Counted from the stretch's first letter, positions 9,485 through 19,852 are shown. The stretch is DNA of 64,000 nt from Woeseiaceae bacterium (GCA_013001045.1 JABDNG010000064.1:1-64000), one strand, 5' to 3'. The notes: a model not told the origin generated them from the letters alone. Numbers and translations: made by a program.

Positions 9485-10444
9485 ATGAAAGATCCCAGGG
9501 TGATATTTGCCGGTACACCGGAGTTCGCGCGTGCCTCATTGTCGGCGCTGGTCGATGCCGGGGTGGTGCCTGTTGCGGTTCTGACCCAGCCGGACCGGCC
9601 CGCCGGGCGCGGCAAGCGCGTGACGCCAAGTCCTGTTAAACGTTACGCCGAAGAACACGACATTCCCGTTATGCAACCGCCGACTCTGCGCGATGATGAC
9701 GTTGTGGCGCAGCTTCTCGCACTCGAACCCGACATCATGGTCGTTGCAGCGTATGGCCTGATACTTCCGCAAACGGTCCTGGACATTCCGGCTCGAGGTT
9801 GCCTGAATGTACATGCCTCCGTATTGCCTCGCTGGCGCGGCGCGGCACCCATACAGGCTGCGATCCTGGCGGGTGACAAGACCACCGGAGTCAGCCTGAT
9901 GTCCATGACGGCCGGCCTGGATTGCGGACCCGTGTACGTGGCCGCACCGCTGGCCATCGCACCTGGCGAAACGGCAGGTGCGCTGCATGATCGACTCGCA
10001 ACGCTCGGCGGCGACACGCTGGCCCAGTACCTCGACGATATTCTGGAGCAAAGAATAACGCCGGTTCCGCAGGACGAGTCGGCCACCACGTACGCCGGCA
10101 AGATTAATAAAAGCGACGCGCAGCTGGACTGGTCACAAAGCGCCGTAGACCTCGAGCGCCGTGTGCGTGCCTATGATCCCGTTCCGGGCGCGTTTTTTTT
10201 CGCCAGTTTGCGCGGCGGCTCTGACATTGCTGAACCGCTGCGCATCAAGTGCTGGCGCGCAGCGAGCGTGGCTGATATCGACGCGACGCCGGGCACGGTC
10301 GTTTCCAGTGGCGCCGATGGCATCGATGTCGCATGCGCGTCGGGTGCGCTTCGTCTTCTCGAATTGCAGCTGCCGGGCAAGCGACGCGTAAAGGCCAGGG
10401 AGTTTGCCCATCAGATCGATCTGACCGATCGAATTCTGAGTTAG
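9485..10444 (+). CDS. fmt: Methionyl-tRNA formyltransferase
   Basis: 319 residues, normal length. Formylates initiator Met-tRNA using 10-formyltetrahydrofolate. The N-terminal domain has VIFAGTPEFA, the basic loop RPAGRGKR, the catalytic LNVHASVLPRWRGAAPIQ with N108 and H110, and the conserved D146 in TAGLDCGPV. The C-terminal OB-like domain begins near residue 210 (SVDLERRVRAYDPVPGAFF). It is 36 bases after def, whose product acts on proteins begun with the formyl group added here. Confidence 0.98.
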   Translation: MKDPRVIFAGTPEFARASLSALVDAGVVPVAVLTQPDRPAGRGKRVTPSPVKRYAEEHDIPVMQPPTLRDDDVVAQLLALEPDIMVVAAYGLILPQTVLDIPARGCLNVHASVLPRWRGAAPIQAAILAGDKTTGVSLMSMTAGLDCGPVYVAAPLAIAPGETAGALHDRLATLGGDTLAQYLDDILEQRITPVPQDESATTYAGKINKSDAQLDWSQSAVDLERRVRAYDPVPGAFFFASLRGGSDIAEPLRIKCWRAASVADIDATPGTVVSSGADGIDVACASGALRLLELQLPGKRRVKAREFAHQIDLTDRILS

Positions 10445-10457
10445 GCGGCGGACGACA

Positions 10458-11783
10458 ATGGCGGTTGCCGGAGCAAAAGTACGTGCAGTTGCCGCAGAGG
10501 TTCTCGATGCAGTGATATCGAACGGCGAGTCGCTCGATACTGCAATCGCATCGCACGAAGTTCGTATATCGCCTGACGATCGTTCCTTGTTGCGCATGTT
10601 GTGTTACGGCGCATTAAGGCGCCACTGGACGCTGCAGGGTTGGGTAGCACAACTTCTGGAAAGACCGCTGCAGCGAAAGGATCGCGTGATCAACGCACTA
10701 CTTCGCATCGGCCTCTATCAACTCAATGACACACGGATTCCCGATCACGCGGCCGTTTCACAAACAGTGGAGGCAGCGCGCTTGTTGCGACGCCCAAAAC
10801 TCGCGGGACTGATAAACGCCTGCCTGCGTCGTTTTCAGCGTGACAATCTCGCCGACATTTCTCCGGCAACTGAAGAGGCACGCTGGAATCACCCGCAGTG
10901 GTTGATCGAAATGTTTCGGCGCGATTGGCCCGATGACTGGGAAGCCATACTTTGCGCAAATAATGAACGCGCACCAATGTGGCTGCGGGTGAATTCGTCG
11001 CGACACGATGCCGTCAGCTACCGCGCGCAACTGGGCGATCTTGCAATCCCGGCGGAGACGCTGGCGGGCGTTCCTGACGCGTTGCGCCTGGCTGAGCCAC
11101 GCGGCGTGGATGAACTACCGGGATTTGCCGAGGGTGACGTCTCGGTACAGGATGCGGCCGCACAGATCGGGGCCCGCTGGTTGCTCGGCAGCAAGGCCAC
11201 GCGCGTACTGGATGCCTGTGCTGCGCCAGGGGGCAAGACCGGTCATCTGCTCGAGGTGGGCGGGGAAGAGATCGCGTTGACGGCCGTGGACAGTGACGCA
11301 TCACGCGTTGAGAGCATCAGGGGAAACCTCGCTCGAATCGGACGCAGTGCAACCATTATCGTCGCCGATGCATCGAAACAGAGTGAGTGGTGGGATGGTC
11401 AGGCATTTGACGGCATCCTGCTGGATGCGCCGTGCTCAGCGACCGGGGTGATCCGGCGGCATCCCGATATCAAATTGCTGCGACGGGCCAGTGATATCGA
11501 GCGTTTAAGCGACTTGCAGAGCGGGTTGCTCGAGGCGCTTTGGCCGCTGCTCTTGCCGGGCGGGCGCTTGCTGTACGCGACCTGCTCGACGCTGTCGGCG
11601 GAAAACGAGGCGGTATTGGGTCGGTTCCTGGCGAGCCACGATGATGCAGTGGAAGATGACGTGTTGCCAAATAACAACATCCGCGATCTAATGCGGAGAA
11701 GGGCATGCGGGTATCAAATTCTGCCGGGAACGGCGGGGCTCGATGGCTTTTATTACGCGTGCCTCGAAAAGAAGGTTTCCTGA
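10458..11783 (+). CDS. rsmB: 16S rRNA (cytosine-967-C5)-methyltransferase
   Basis: 441 residues. The N-terminal 135 residues form a NusB-like RNA-binding domain. The C-terminal SAM-dependent domain has DACAAPGGKTGH (252-263) and the two catalytic cysteines of the RsmB/NOP2 family, C326 in DAPCSATG and C376 in ATCS. 13 bases after fmt and 6 before the DUF4390 gene, so probably cotranscribed. Confidence 0.97.
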   Translation: MAVAGAKVRAVAAEVLDAVISNGESLDTAIASHEVRISPDDRSLLRMLCYGALRRHWTLQGWVAQLLERPLQRKDRVINALLRIGLYQLNDTRIPDHAAVSQTVEAARLLRRPKLAGLINACLRRFQRDNLADISPATEEARWNHPQWLIEMFRRDWPDDWEAILCANNERAPMWLRVNSSRHDAVSYRAQLGDLAIPAETLAGVPDALRLAEPRGVDELPGFAEGDVSVQDAAAQIGARWLLGSKATRVLDACAAPGGKTGHLLEVGGEEIALTAVDSDASRVESIRGNLARIGRSATIIVADASKQSEWWDGQAFDGILLDAPCSATGVIRRHPDIKLLRRASDIERLSDLQSGLLEALWPLLLPGGRLLYATCSTLSAENEAVLGRFLASHDDAVEDDVLPNNNIRDLMRRRACGYQILPGTAGLDGFYYACLEKKVS

Positions 11784-11789
11784 AACACG

Positions 11790-12392
11790 ATGTTGACGTC
11801 CCTGCGAAACTACCGAAACAGGATCACGAAGTATGCAGTGCTCGTGGCGATGGCTGTGCTCGCGATCGGTACAGGCGTTGCGCAGGATGCAGCCGAACGT
11901 GAGGGTTACTTCGAGGTTCGTTCCGCGACGACGGAAGTTCTCGGCGGCGTGCATACGCTGGACGCGCGACTGCAGCTGGTCTTGAGTAGCGAGGCGCTTG
12001 CCGCACTCGAAAGTGGCGTTACGCTGACCATCGAACTGCAGATGCAGGTCATCCGGGTGCGTCGCTGGCTCATGGACGACGCCGAGGCTGAACTCGCTAT
12101 ACGGTATGAGCTCGAGTATCGACCGATCAGTCAGCGTTACATCGTAAAGAACCTGAACAGTGGAGAACAGGACTCCTTCGCAACACTCTACTCCGCGCTA
12201 AACAGCCTGGGCCGCGTCCAGGGCCTGCCCGTTATTGACGATGCGTTGCTCGAGCCAGACAGTAATTACCGGCTTCGTTTGCGCGCAATGCTCAATACGC
12301 AGCAGTACCCTGCAACGCTTCGCTTGCTGTTTTTCTGGCGCGGCCAGTGGCAGTTACAAAGCGAATGGTTTGAATGGTCGCTCGAACGCTGA
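11790..12392 (+). CDS. DUF4390 family exported protein
   Basis: 200 residues. An N-terminal hydrophobic segment (about residues 15-32) looks like a signal peptide or anchor ending near GVAQDA. The body is predicted beta-rich with the family-typical [30 protein letters not shown] region and a C-terminal [20 protein letters not shown]. The family has no assigned biochemical function, but it regularly lies between rsmB and ntrY in beta- and gammaproteobacteria. It overlaps ntrY by 19 bases, indicating translational coupling. Confidence 0.88.
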   Translation: MLTSLRNYRNRITKYAVLVAMAVLAIGTGVAQDAAEREGYFEVRSATTEVLGGVHTLDARLQLVLSSEALAALESGVTLTIELQMQVIRVRRWLMDDAEAELAIRYELEYRPISQRYIVKNLNSGEQDSFATLYSALNSLGRVQGLPVIDDALLEPDSNYRLRLRAMLNTQQYPATLRLLFFWRGQWQLQSEWFEWSLER

Positions 12393-14608
12393 AACGGGCT
12401 CTTTATTTTCTGGTGGCGGCGTCCGGCGTCGGACTCGCGCTCACCGCATTATTCCTGCTGACACAGACGGTGCAGAAGTCTGACGATTTTGATCGTCTGC
12501 AGGACATTATTCTTGCGATCAACATTGCCGGCGGTGTTCTGCTCGCCGCACTCCTGGTCGGTAACCTCACTCGTTTGCTGCGTGACTACCGGCAGAATGT
12601 GCCGGGCGCCAAACTCAAGGCCCGTATGGTTGCGATGTTCGTCGGTCTCGCGGTTCTTCCGCTACTCGTCGTCTTTTATTTCTCGATGCAGTTCATCAAT
12701 CGCGGCATCGACAGCTGGTTCAATGTGCAGGTTGAAGAAGGACTCGATAACGCGTTGACACTCAGCCGCGCCGCGCTCGAAATGCAAAAGCGGCAGAATT
12801 TAGTCGCGACACAACAAGTGGCACAGAGGCTGTCACTGGTGAGCGACCGCCAGGTCATCTTCGAACTCAGTCTGTTGCGGCGAGAAATCGGCGCGAGTGA
12901 AATGACGTTGTACGGTGACAACAACACGGTGCTTGCAACGAGCTCGGACAGTTCCACGGCGGTGTTGCCGAAGCCCTTATCCGAAGAAGTCGTATTACAG
13001 ATGCAACAGGATCGGCCGTTCGTTAGCCTCGAATCGTATGGCAGTGACAGCGTAGAAGTACGCACCGCAGTCGTCTTCAGACAACAAGGCAGGGGTGCAC
13101 GGCAGGTGCGCGTTGTCCAGGCTCACTTCCCGGTGACCGAACGTCTTGGCCGCATGATCAGCAGCGTGGAAAAGTCGTACCAGGAGTACCAGCAATTGCT
13201 GTTCTTCCGCGAGGACCTGAAAGACCTGTTGTCATTAACGCTCGCGTTCGTGTTATTGCTGAGTTTGCTCGCCGCTATTTATGGCGCATTTGTCCTGTCG
13301 CGCCGGCTCGTCGCGCCGATCCAGGATCTCGTGGCTGGCACCAGGGCTGTGGCCATGGGCGATTTCGACACGCGCTTGCCGACGCCAACCCGCGATGAGA
13401 TCGGTTTCCTGATTAGCTCGTTTAACGACATGACGCAACGGCTGGCGACCGCGAGACGTGAGGCCAGTCTGAACCAGGCGCTGGTCGAGGCGGAGCGTGC
13501 GAATCTCGAGGTCATCCTCGCGCGCCTGTCCACCGGCGTCCTGGCACTCGAGACAGACCTGAGAATACGCACGGCGAACCAGGCGTCCGGGTCAATCCTG
13601 GGCGTCGATCTCGAGAGCCGCACCGGTGAGTCGCTGACCGAGGTTGCCAAGGACAATCCGCTCCTCGAACAATTCGTTGATGTCGCGTGCGTACACCTTG
13701 ATGCCGGAGAAACAGACTGGCGCGAACAGATCGTATTGCGCGGCGACGTAGGTCGGCGCGTGTTGACCTGCGCATGCACTACGTTGCCCGGCGACGAGGA
13801 TCATGCGGCCGGTTACGTTATCGTGTTCGACGACATTACGGCGCTGCTGCAAGCGCAGCGAGATGCGGCCTGGGGCGAGGTCGCGCGGCGCCTGGCGCAT
13901 GAGATCAAGAACCCCTTAACCCCGATTCAGTTATCGGCTGAACGGATGCGTCGTAAATACCTGCATACATTGCCCGAGCAAGAGGGTCAGGTGCTTGATC
14001 GTGCGACGCATACGATCGTGCAACAGGTCGAAGCCATGAAAGAAATGGTAAACGCGTTCAGCGACTACGCGCGCGCACCGGACATGGACTTCAGCCTGTT
14101 CGATTTGGATATGCTGGTGCATGAAGTAGTTGACCTTTATCGCGCGCAGGAAAGCGGGGTCGAGATCGTGCTGACGACAGATCCGACGATGCCGTTGATT
14201 GAGGCCGATATCGGGCGCGTACGGCAAATCCTGCACAATCTGATGCGAAACGCGGTGGAGGCCCTGGAAGGGCTGGACAAAGGAAGGATTGACGTCCATG
14301 TCAGTGCTGCAGAAATCGATGACGTCGACATTATCCAGATCAAAGTCGAGGATAACGGGCCGGGCTTCAACAGGGGCTCCCTGGATCAGATCTTTGATCC
14401 ATACGTTACGACGAAGCCCAAGGGCACCGGCCTCGGGCTCGCAATTGTTAAGAAACTGGTGGAAGAGCACGTTGGCTCGATTCGCGCAAGCAATCGAAAA
14501 GACGGAGGAGCAATGATCAGCATCCGCCTGCCTGTAAACGATGCGGCGCGTGAACAGATTATCGCTAGGGCGCCTCGACGCGCAGACAAAAGGAGGGAAC
14601 AGGCATGA
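12374..14608 (+). CDS. ntrY: NtrY-like membrane sensor histidine kinase
   Basis: 744 residues. Several N-terminal transmembrane segments (roughly 10-30, 42-62, 85-108 and 280-308), a periplasmic region between the last two, then HAMP (about 310-365), a PAS domain (about 375-490), a HisKA domain with the phospho-acceptor H509 in [20 protein letters not shown], and a HATPase domain with N, G1 (VEDNGPGF) and G2 ([12 protein letters not shown]) boxes. This is the NtrY order. It overlaps DUF4390 upstream and ntrX downstream (ATGA). NtrY/NtrX pairs have been linked to nitrogen, redox and envelope control in other species; the signal here is unknown. Confidence 0.93.
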   Translation: MVARTLKRALYFLVAASGVGLALTALFLLTQTVQKSDDFDRLQDIILAINIAGGVLLAALLVGNLTRLLRDYRQNVPGAKLKARMVAMFVGLAVLPLLVVFYFSMQFINRGIDSWFNVQVEEGLDNALTLSRAALEMQKRQNLVATQQVAQRLSLVSDRQVIFELSLLRREIGASEMTLYGDNNTVLATSSDSSTAVLPKPLSEEVVLQMQQDRPFVSLESYGSDSVEVRTAVVFRQQGRGARQVRVVQAHFPVTERLGRMISSVEKSYQEYQQLLFFREDLKDLLSLTLAFVLLLSLLAAIYGAFVLSRRLVAPIQDLVAGTRAVAMGDFDTRLPTPTRDEIGFLISSFNDMTQRLATARREASLNQALVEAERANLEVILARLSTGVLALETDLRIRTANQASGSILGVDLESRTGESLTEVAKDNPLLEQFVDVACVHLDAGETDWREQIVLRGDVGRRVLTCACTTLPGDEDHAAGYVIVFDDITALLQAQRDAAWGEVARRLAHEIKNPLTPIQLSAERMRRKYLHTLPEQEGQVLDRATHTIVQQVEAMKEMVNAFSDYARAPDMDFSLFDLDMLVHEVVDLYRAQESGVEIVLTTDPTMPLIEADIGRVRQILHNLMRNAVEALEGLDKGRIDVHVSAAEIDDVDIIQIKVEDNGPGFNRGSLDQIFDPYVTTKPKGTGLGLAIVKKLVEEHVGSIRASNRKDGGAMISIRLPVNDAAREQIIARAPRRADKRREQA

Positions 14609-15963
14609 GCAATCCTCATGTATTGGTGGTCGACGACGAGGCAGACATTCGGGATCTGATCCAGGACATCCTGTCGGACGAAAATTTTGGCGTAACTGTC
14701 GCGGCGAACGCGGACGAGGCTCGTCAGGCCCGCGCGAACAGGAAGTTCGACCTTATTCTTCTCGATATCTGGATGCCAGACACCGATGGTATTACGTTAT
14801 TGCGCGAGTGGTCTGACGGTGGCGACCTGACGTGTCCCGTGGTCATCATATCGGGTCACGGCACGGTCGATACGGCGGTCGAGGCCACGCGACTGGGTGC
14901 CTTTGACTTTGTAGAGAAACCGCTGTCGATCGCGAAACTGCTACGCACAGTTGAGGGCGCGCTCGCCTCGGCCGGGCGGCAGGCGCGTGCTGCACACAAG
15001 TTGCTGCCTTCATTGCTGGCCCCGGTTGGCCGCAGCCAGCTGATGCAGGGATTGCGGGAGCGCATCCAGCAGTTTGCGCGGCACGACGGATCGGTGTTGA
15101 TGAGCGGTGAACCGGGGACCGGGCGTGGCGCGTTTGCCCGATACATGCACGCCTTGAGCCGCCGGGCCCACGAGCCGCTCACGAGCCTTACGGCAGCGTC
15201 GATTACCGACGACAACATCGAAAAGCAGTTCCTTGGATCGAAGAGCGGTGAAGAGGCTGTCGCCGGCGTGTTCGAGCGTGCCGCCGGCGGCACGCTGGTT
15301 ATCGATGAGCTCGCCGACCTGAGCGCCGCCGCGCAAAAGGTGTTGTTTGGCATACTGGAGGATGGCAGTTTCACTCGCGTCGGCGGCACCGGGCGCATCA
15401 AAGTGGATGTGCGGATCGTGGCAACGGTTGGGGCCGACTATGAATCCAAGATCGACTCCGGCGAATTGCGCCGTGACCTGGTCGCTCACCTGAGTGAGTT
15501 GAGCATACGCATACCGCCGTTGCGCGAATATGCGGAAGATGTGCCAGAGCTATTGACGTATTACGTCGACAAGCTTGTCGATTCGGAAGGGCTGAAATTC
15601 AGGCGATTCAGCGTTGCGGCGCAAAATCGCCTGAGGAACTATCCGTGGCCGGATAATGTGCGCGAGTTAAAGAACCTCGTGCGGCGCTTGCTGTTGTCTG
15701 GTCGTGGTGAAGATATTTCGCTCGAAGAAGTTGAGGCGGAGATCAGCGCGACAGCTGCGGTAGACGAGCCCCTGGTCAAGCAGGACCTCCTGGCGTTGCC
15801 GTTACGCGAAGCGCGCGAACAATTCGAACGTGCCTATCTGCAACAGCAACTGGTGCTTTGCGACGGTAAGGTCGGACAGCTCGCAAAACGTGTGGGAATG
15901 GAACGGACGCACCTGTACCGGAAACTGCGGGCACTTGGCGTGGACTTCAAGTCGGTCACCTAG
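14605..15963 (+). CDS. ntrX: NtrX-like response regulator with degenerate AAA+ domain
   Basis: 452 residues. Receiver domain with phospho-acceptor D54 ([12 protein letters not shown]), a central AAA+ domain, and a C-terminal Fis-type helix-turn-helix ([23 protein letters not shown]). The Walker A is GEPGTGRG (168-175), with Arg where Lys normally contacts ATP and Gly in place of Ser/Thr. The GAFTGA loop that contacts sigma-54 is absent ([14 protein letters not shown] instead). Walker B is [10 protein letters not shown]. It is therefore unlikely to be a classical sigma-54 activator, in line with the NtrX subfamily, which often lacks GAFTGA. ATGA overlap with ntrY. Confidence 0.92.
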   Translation: MSNPHVLVVDDEADIRDLIQDILSDENFGVTVAANADEARQARANRKFDLILLDIWMPDTDGITLLREWSDGGDLTCPVVIISGHGTVDTAVEATRLGAFDFVEKPLSIAKLLRTVEGALASAGRQARAAHKLLPSLLAPVGRSQLMQGLRERIQQFARHDGSVLMSGEPGTGRGAFARYMHALSRRAHEPLTSLTAASITDDNIEKQFLGSKSGEEAVAGVFERAAGGTLVIDELADLSAAAQKVLFGILEDGSFTRVGGTGRIKVDVRIVATVGADYESKIDSGELRRDLVAHLSELSIRIPPLREYAEDVPELLTYYVDKLVDSEGLKFRRFSVAAQNRLRNYPWPDNVRELKNLVRRLLLSGRGEDISLEEVEAEISATAAVDEPLVKQDLLALPLREAREQFERAYLQQQLVLCDGKVGQLAKRVGMERTHLYRKLRALGVDFKSVT

Positions 15964-16108
15964 AACGATTAACGTCAACCCCACCACGCAACGTCTGATC
16001 GCGGCGTCGATCGCCGGGGAATCTCAGTCGCTCGGACAGCTGTTTCACAAACTCGCTTTGTGAGACACCCCGGCACTCGCCGCCGCTGCCCGAGAGTGTG
16101 CTGATAGG

Positions 16109-16233
16109 AGGGCTGTGGTTGGGGAGTTCCTCGAGCGTCGTGCGAACCTCGGTCCCGCTTGACGGGAGCCCGATGAGAGCGAGGCAGGACGCCGAGCGAG
16201 CTTAAGCGAGAGGAACTCCCCAAGCGCGGCCCT
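16109..16233 (+). other. Long imperfect inverted repeat, candidate structured RNA or palindromic element
   Basis: The 301-base gap between ntrX and the CapA gene contains a 125-base extended hairpin. The outer arms (16109-16132 and 16210-16233) give 24 paired positions: 21 Watson-Crick, two G-U and one mismatch. Inside lie a second stem (16135-16142 with 16185-16192, one G-G mismatch), a third (16147-16151 with 16180-16184) and an apical hairpin TCCCG/CGGGA (16153-16167). Both wobbles pair U in the 5' arm with G in the 3' arm, so only the plus-strand transcript keeps the full stem. No T run follows, so it is not a plain terminator. No family is recognised; it could also be an ERIC-like or MITE-like repeat. 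The rest of the gap (15964-16108, 16234-16264) shows only a weak CACAAA/TTTGTG hairpin near 16045-16062. Confidence 0.55.
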
Positions 16234-16264
16234 CTAAGTAAGAAGTTTGGGTGGTGGTTCAGCG

Positions 16265-17455
16265 TTAGTCGTCTGAGACTTGCAGGACGTGCGGTTTTAC
16301 CGGTGGGCGCGAGGTCGGCAGTATCCGTCCGTCTGAGAGAAACTGAAGGCCCGGCTCACCGAAGTCAGCAGTACTTAAACCACGTATCAGATCCAGCGCC
16401 CGATGTCGCGGATCGACGCTTGGACCGGCCGGGCGCAGCTGAATTGTCGAGACGATTTTGCCTTCGACAAACACACCGTTGCCGTCCAATGTCGTAGTGA
16501 GTATTGGAGCGATTCCCTTGATGCCCGCGACACTGATGCCGTAATACGTGGCGAAATTGCCAAGGCTGTAGGCAATGAGCCGACCATTGTAATTCTCCAT
16601 ACCGCGCACGACGTGCGGTCCATGGCCGATGACCAGGTCCGCGCCGGCGTCAACGACGCCCCGAGCGAACCAGACGACGTCACCCCGCGGTTCACCGTAA
16701 TACTCCTCCTCCGCAAACGGAACGTGAGTAACGTCGGTACCTTCCGCGCCACCGTGAAACGAGACCACGACAATGTCATGGGATGCCGAAAACCTCGCGA
16801 CCGTTTCGAAGGCGAGATCGTAGTCGAGCATCATGTTTGAATTCTTGGTTACGGCATAGGCGAGAACGGCGACGCGGATGCCGTTGAACTCAAGGCTTGC
16901 GAAGTCGTCGACGCGTCCGGAATGATGCATACCCGCCGCGGCAATTGCCTGCATGCTGCTGCTGCGGCCCTCCTCTCCAAAGTCACGAGCGTGGTTATTC
17001 GCGAGGCTTAACACGTCGAATCCGGCTGCGCGGTAATGCTGCGCGTAGCGCGTCGGTGAACGAAACAGGTAGCAGGCACTGGGGTTGCTGCATTTTTTTC
17101 CCGGTTCGCCGCCGTCGAGCAGAACGCCCTCGAGATTGCCGAACGTGAGGTCGGCCGACGACAGGTACGGCGCCACGTCGGCAAGAAAGCCGACACCGTC
17201 GTCGTCGGGCAGGTGGTTTCGCGGATAGTCGGTGCCGATCATCATGTCGCCAACCGAGGCGATACTGATGCGCATGGCCGATTTGTCAGGCGCTTGCGGG
17301 GACGGCGGTAATTCTGCGGTCTGTGGCGCGGCCTGTTCGGGGGGTGCCGGTGGCTCGGCAGGCGCTTCGGGCGCCGGGCTCGTTGCGCAGCCCAGCAGTT
17401 GCAGCAGCGCTACAACGAGGCCGACGTACCGAATCTGCCTGTGAGCCCTAGTCAC
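16265..17455 (-). CDS. CapA-family lipoprotein (metallophosphatase-like)
   Basis: 396 residues. The signal peptide ends in lipobox LQLLGC with Cys at about residue 23, followed by a Pro/Ala/Glu-rich linker to residue 58. The rest is the PGA_cap domain: IASVGDMMIGTDYP, LTFGNLEGVLLDGG, DVLSLANNHARDFGEEG, VVVSFHGGAEGT, GADLVIGHGPHVVRGMENYNGRLIAYSLGNF. The Asp, Asn and His residues are those of a calcineurin-like metal centre. The family is named after CapA of poly-gamma-glutamate capsule synthesis, but no CapB/C genes are nearby, so a capsule role is not supported. It overlaps the SPOR gene by 8 bases. Confidence 0.88.
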   Translation of the reverse strand: MTRAHRQIRYVGLVVALLQLLGCATSPAPEAPAEPPAPPEQAAPQTAELPPSPQAPDKSAMRISIASVGDMMIGTDYPRNHLPDDDGVGFLADVAPYLSSADLTFGNLEGVLLDGGEPGKKCSNPSACYLFRSPTRYAQHYRAAGFDVLSLANNHARDFGEEGRSSSMQAIAAAGMHHSGRVDDFASLEFNGIRVAVLAYAVTKNSNMMLDYDLAFETVARFSASHDIVVVSFHGGAEGTDVTHVPFAEEEYYGEPRGDVVWFARGVVDAGADLVIGHGPHVVRGMENYNGRLIAYSLGNFATYYGISVAGIKGIAPILTTTLDGNGVFVEGKIVSTIQLRPAGPSVDPRHRALDLIRGLSTADFGEPGLQFLSDGRILPTSRPPVKPHVLQVSDD

Positions 17456-18026
17456 TGAGGCGAATCCGGAATACGTCTATCTTGGCGGCGCGCAAACGAC
17501 TGCGCAGCATGTTCAATTCATCCAGGTCGTCGGTTGGACCAATGTAGACACGATGGTAGTCGCGGTCATTGACCTTGACGCGCTGGATGTGGGATTCGAT
17601 ACCATGCAGCGCGAGTTCGGCGCGCCTCCGATCGGCATCGTTGTTCGTGGAAAACGAGCCGGCCTGGAGTACGTAAACGCCGGGCTCCTCGATCGCCTTC
17701 GGTGTTACGTTCGCGGCAATGTCCGGCTCTTCATCCGGGGTGACGACCTCGAAATTAGGCAATATGTCGTAGAAGGTGAAGCGCCTGTCTCTTGTCGACT
17801 CCTCGGCCTCAACGGTCTTCGTTCCTTCGCGGTTGTCATCGAAGGATTCCGGCAGGCTGGCGGGTCGCGGTGAGGGCGCCTGCGCCACCATCGCAGGCTC
17901 GCGGTCTTTCACGTAAACCGCAACGGCGACGGATAAGCCGATCGCCAGACCAAAAAGCATCCAGACAAACGGTGGGTACCCCGACTTCTTTGAACGACGC
18001 ACGCGACGTTTTTTGCGTTTCGCCAT
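17448..18026 (-). CDS. SPOR-domain membrane protein, FtsN-like
   Basis: 192 residues. A very basic cytoplasmic N-terminus (MAKRKKRRVRRSKKSG), one transmembrane helix at about 20-40, a periplasmic linker, and a C-terminal SPOR domain (about 113-190) starting GVYVLQAGSFSTNNDADRRRAELALHG. SPOR domains bind denuded septal glycan, and this layout matches FtsN-type division proteins. Its position directly after argS (TAATG overlap) matches the argS-ftsN neighbourhood of several Gammaproteobacteria. Whether it is the essential FtsN cannot be told from sequence alone. Confidence 0.88.
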   Translation of the reverse strand: MAKRKKRRVRRSKKSGYPPFVWMLFGLAIGLSVAVAVYVKDREPAMVAQAPSPRPASLPESFDDNREGTKTVEAEESTRDRRFTFYDILPNFEVVTPDEEPDIAANVTPKAIEEPGVYVLQAGSFSTNNDADRRRAELALHGIESHIQRVKVNDRDYHRVYIGPTDDLDELNMLRSRLRAAKIDVFRIRLSD

Positions 18027-19777
18027 TACATCTTCTCCGGGGCGGATACGCCGAGAATGCCGAGGCCGTTCGCAATGACGACCTGCGTCGCAGAGATCAG
18101 ATAAAGCCTCGCGTCTCGTAACGCGTCATTATCGACGATAAACGCATGTGCGTTGTAATACGTGTGAAAATCATTGGCGAGATCGCGCAAGTAATGCACC
18201 AGGTGTTGCGGTGCGCGATTGTTTGCAGACAATTCGACGACTTCGGGATAGCGGCTCAACGACGTCATCAGTGTCTTTTCCTGGGGTTCGAGCAGCAACC
18301 CGAGCTGTTTCTGGCCGTTATCGCTGTTCCAGGCAAGTGATTTTTCGCCGAGCTGCCGAAAGACACTCGCCACACGGGCGTGCGCATATTGAATGTAATA
18401 GACCGGGTTGTCACTGGATTGCGACTTTGCGACGTCGAGGTCGAATTCGAGGTGCTGATCATTTGACCGCGACACGTAGTAGAAGCGCGCAGCATCGTTG
18501 CCGACCTCCGCGCGGAGTTGACGCAGCGTGTCGAATTCGCCCGAGCGTGTCGACATCTGCACCTTCTTGCCGCCGCGGTAAAGTGCAACGAATTGCATCA
18601 GCTCGACTTCAAGGCTGTCGGCTCCGTAGCCCATTGCCTCGAGTCCGGCCCTGACCCGGGTGACATAGCCATGGTGGTCGGCGCCGAGAATGTCGATCAG
18701 ATGATCGAAACCACGTTCTCGTTTGTCGAAGTGGTAAGCGATATCCGAGGCAAAATAGGTTTTGATGCCATTTTCGCGAACGACAACGCGATCCTTCTCG
18801 TCACCGAAGTCCGTCGCCGGGAACCAGGTGGCGCCGTCCTTCTCGTACAGCATGCCACGCTCCTTCAGAACATTGAGCGCGTCATCGATGCGATTGGATG
18901 TTGTCAGGCTTTGTTCGGAATACCACGTGTCGAACGTTACACCGAATTCGGCGAGATCGTCTTCGATGTCGTCGCGAATCGAATCCAGGGCCTGTTGTCT
19001 CACCTGATCGAAGCCGGTGTCGCCGAGCAGTGTCTTCGCTCTGGCGATCAATGCCTCGACATACGCCTCTTTATCGCCATCCGGCGCATCGGCGGGAAGA
19101 TCGGAAAGGACGGCGTCTGCGCTGACCGTATTGACGCCGTCGATATTTATTTCGGCGGCGATGTCACGAATATAGTCGCCGCGATAGCCGCCTTGCGGAA
19201 ACGGGACGGCAATACCCTGTTTTTCGAGCAGGCGCAGCCAGACGCTTACGCCCAGGATGTCCATTTGCCGGCCCGCATCGTTGACGTAGTATTCGCGATG
19301 CACCGGGTAGCCAGCGGCCTCGAGCAGGTTGCCGACGGTGGCGCCGTAGGACGCGTGTCGACCATGCCCCACGTGCAGTGGTCCGGTCGGGTTCGCCGAC
19401 ACAAACTCAAGCAAAATTTTTGGCGCATCCCGTTCGGGTTGTCTCCCGTAGCTGTCGCCCTTTTGCAGAATCGACGCCAGTTCGGCATAAAAAGCGGACG
19501 GGCTCAGGTGAAAATTGATAAAACCCGGTCCGGCAATCTCCGTCCGGCTGACATCCGCGCTCTCGGCCAGCGCGTCGATGATGGACGCCGCTATGTCGCG
19601 CGGGTTCTTGCGAGCCGGTTTTGCGAGGCGCATGGCGATATTGCTGGCGAAGTCCCCATGGCTGGCGTCGCGGGTGCGCTCGACCGTGTCTTCGATGGAT
19701 AAATCGGACGCGGCTTCCGCCAGTTCAGGCAGGCCGGCAAGGGCATTTTCGACAAGTTGCGTGACGATGTGTTTCAT
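18026..19777 (-). CDS. argS: Arginyl-tRNA synthetase
   Basis: 583 residues from the ATG at 19777; a TTG 30 bases upstream would add ten residues outside the family pattern. Class I synthetase with an N-terminal Arg-tRNA domain, the HIGH-type motif in ANPTGPLHVGHGRHA, the KMSKS equivalent MSTRSGEF, and a C-terminal anticodon-binding DALR domain (VYYIQYAHARVASVFRQL near its start). Downstream it is coupled to the SPOR gene by TAATG. Confidence 0.98.
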   Translation of the reverse strand: MKHIVTQLVENALAGLPELAEAASDLSIEDTVERTRDASHGDFASNIAMRLAKPARKNPRDIAASIIDALAESADVSRTEIAGPGFINFHLSPSAFYAELASILQKGDSYGRQPERDAPKILLEFVSANPTGPLHVGHGRHASYGATVGNLLEAAGYPVHREYYVNDAGRQMDILGVSVWLRLLEKQGIAVPFPQGGYRGDYIRDIAAEINIDGVNTVSADAVLSDLPADAPDGDKEAYVEALIARAKTLLGDTGFDQVRQQALDSIRDDIEDDLAEFGVTFDTWYSEQSLTTSNRIDDALNVLKERGMLYEKDGATWFPATDFGDEKDRVVVRENGIKTYFASDIAYHFDKRERGFDHLIDILGADHHGYVTRVRAGLEAMGYGADSLEVELMQFVALYRGGKKVQMSTRSGEFDTLRQLRAEVGNDAARFYYVSRSNDQHLEFDLDVAKSQSSDNPVYYIQYAHARVASVFRQLGEKSLAWNSDNGQKQLGLLLEPQEKTLMTSLSRYPEVVELSANNRAPQHLVHYLRDLANDFHTYYNAHAFIVDNDALRDARLYLISATQVVIANGLGILGVSAPEKM

Positions 19778-19852
19778 TACGGAGGGGCCAGATTTGCGAG
19801 GCGGCAATTCTACCCGGATATTTCCGTGGATGTGGATCCCGCGACTGCCAGG

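Noticed and set aside
16265-17455. Capsule synthesis gene (capA)
   Set aside because: Only the CapA-like domain is present; no CapB, CapC or other polyglutamate genes are near, so the capsule label was not used as a function.
18518-19702. 394-codon plus-strand frame opposite argS
   Set aside because: Antisense to conserved argS motifs, no ribosome site, no protein family pattern.
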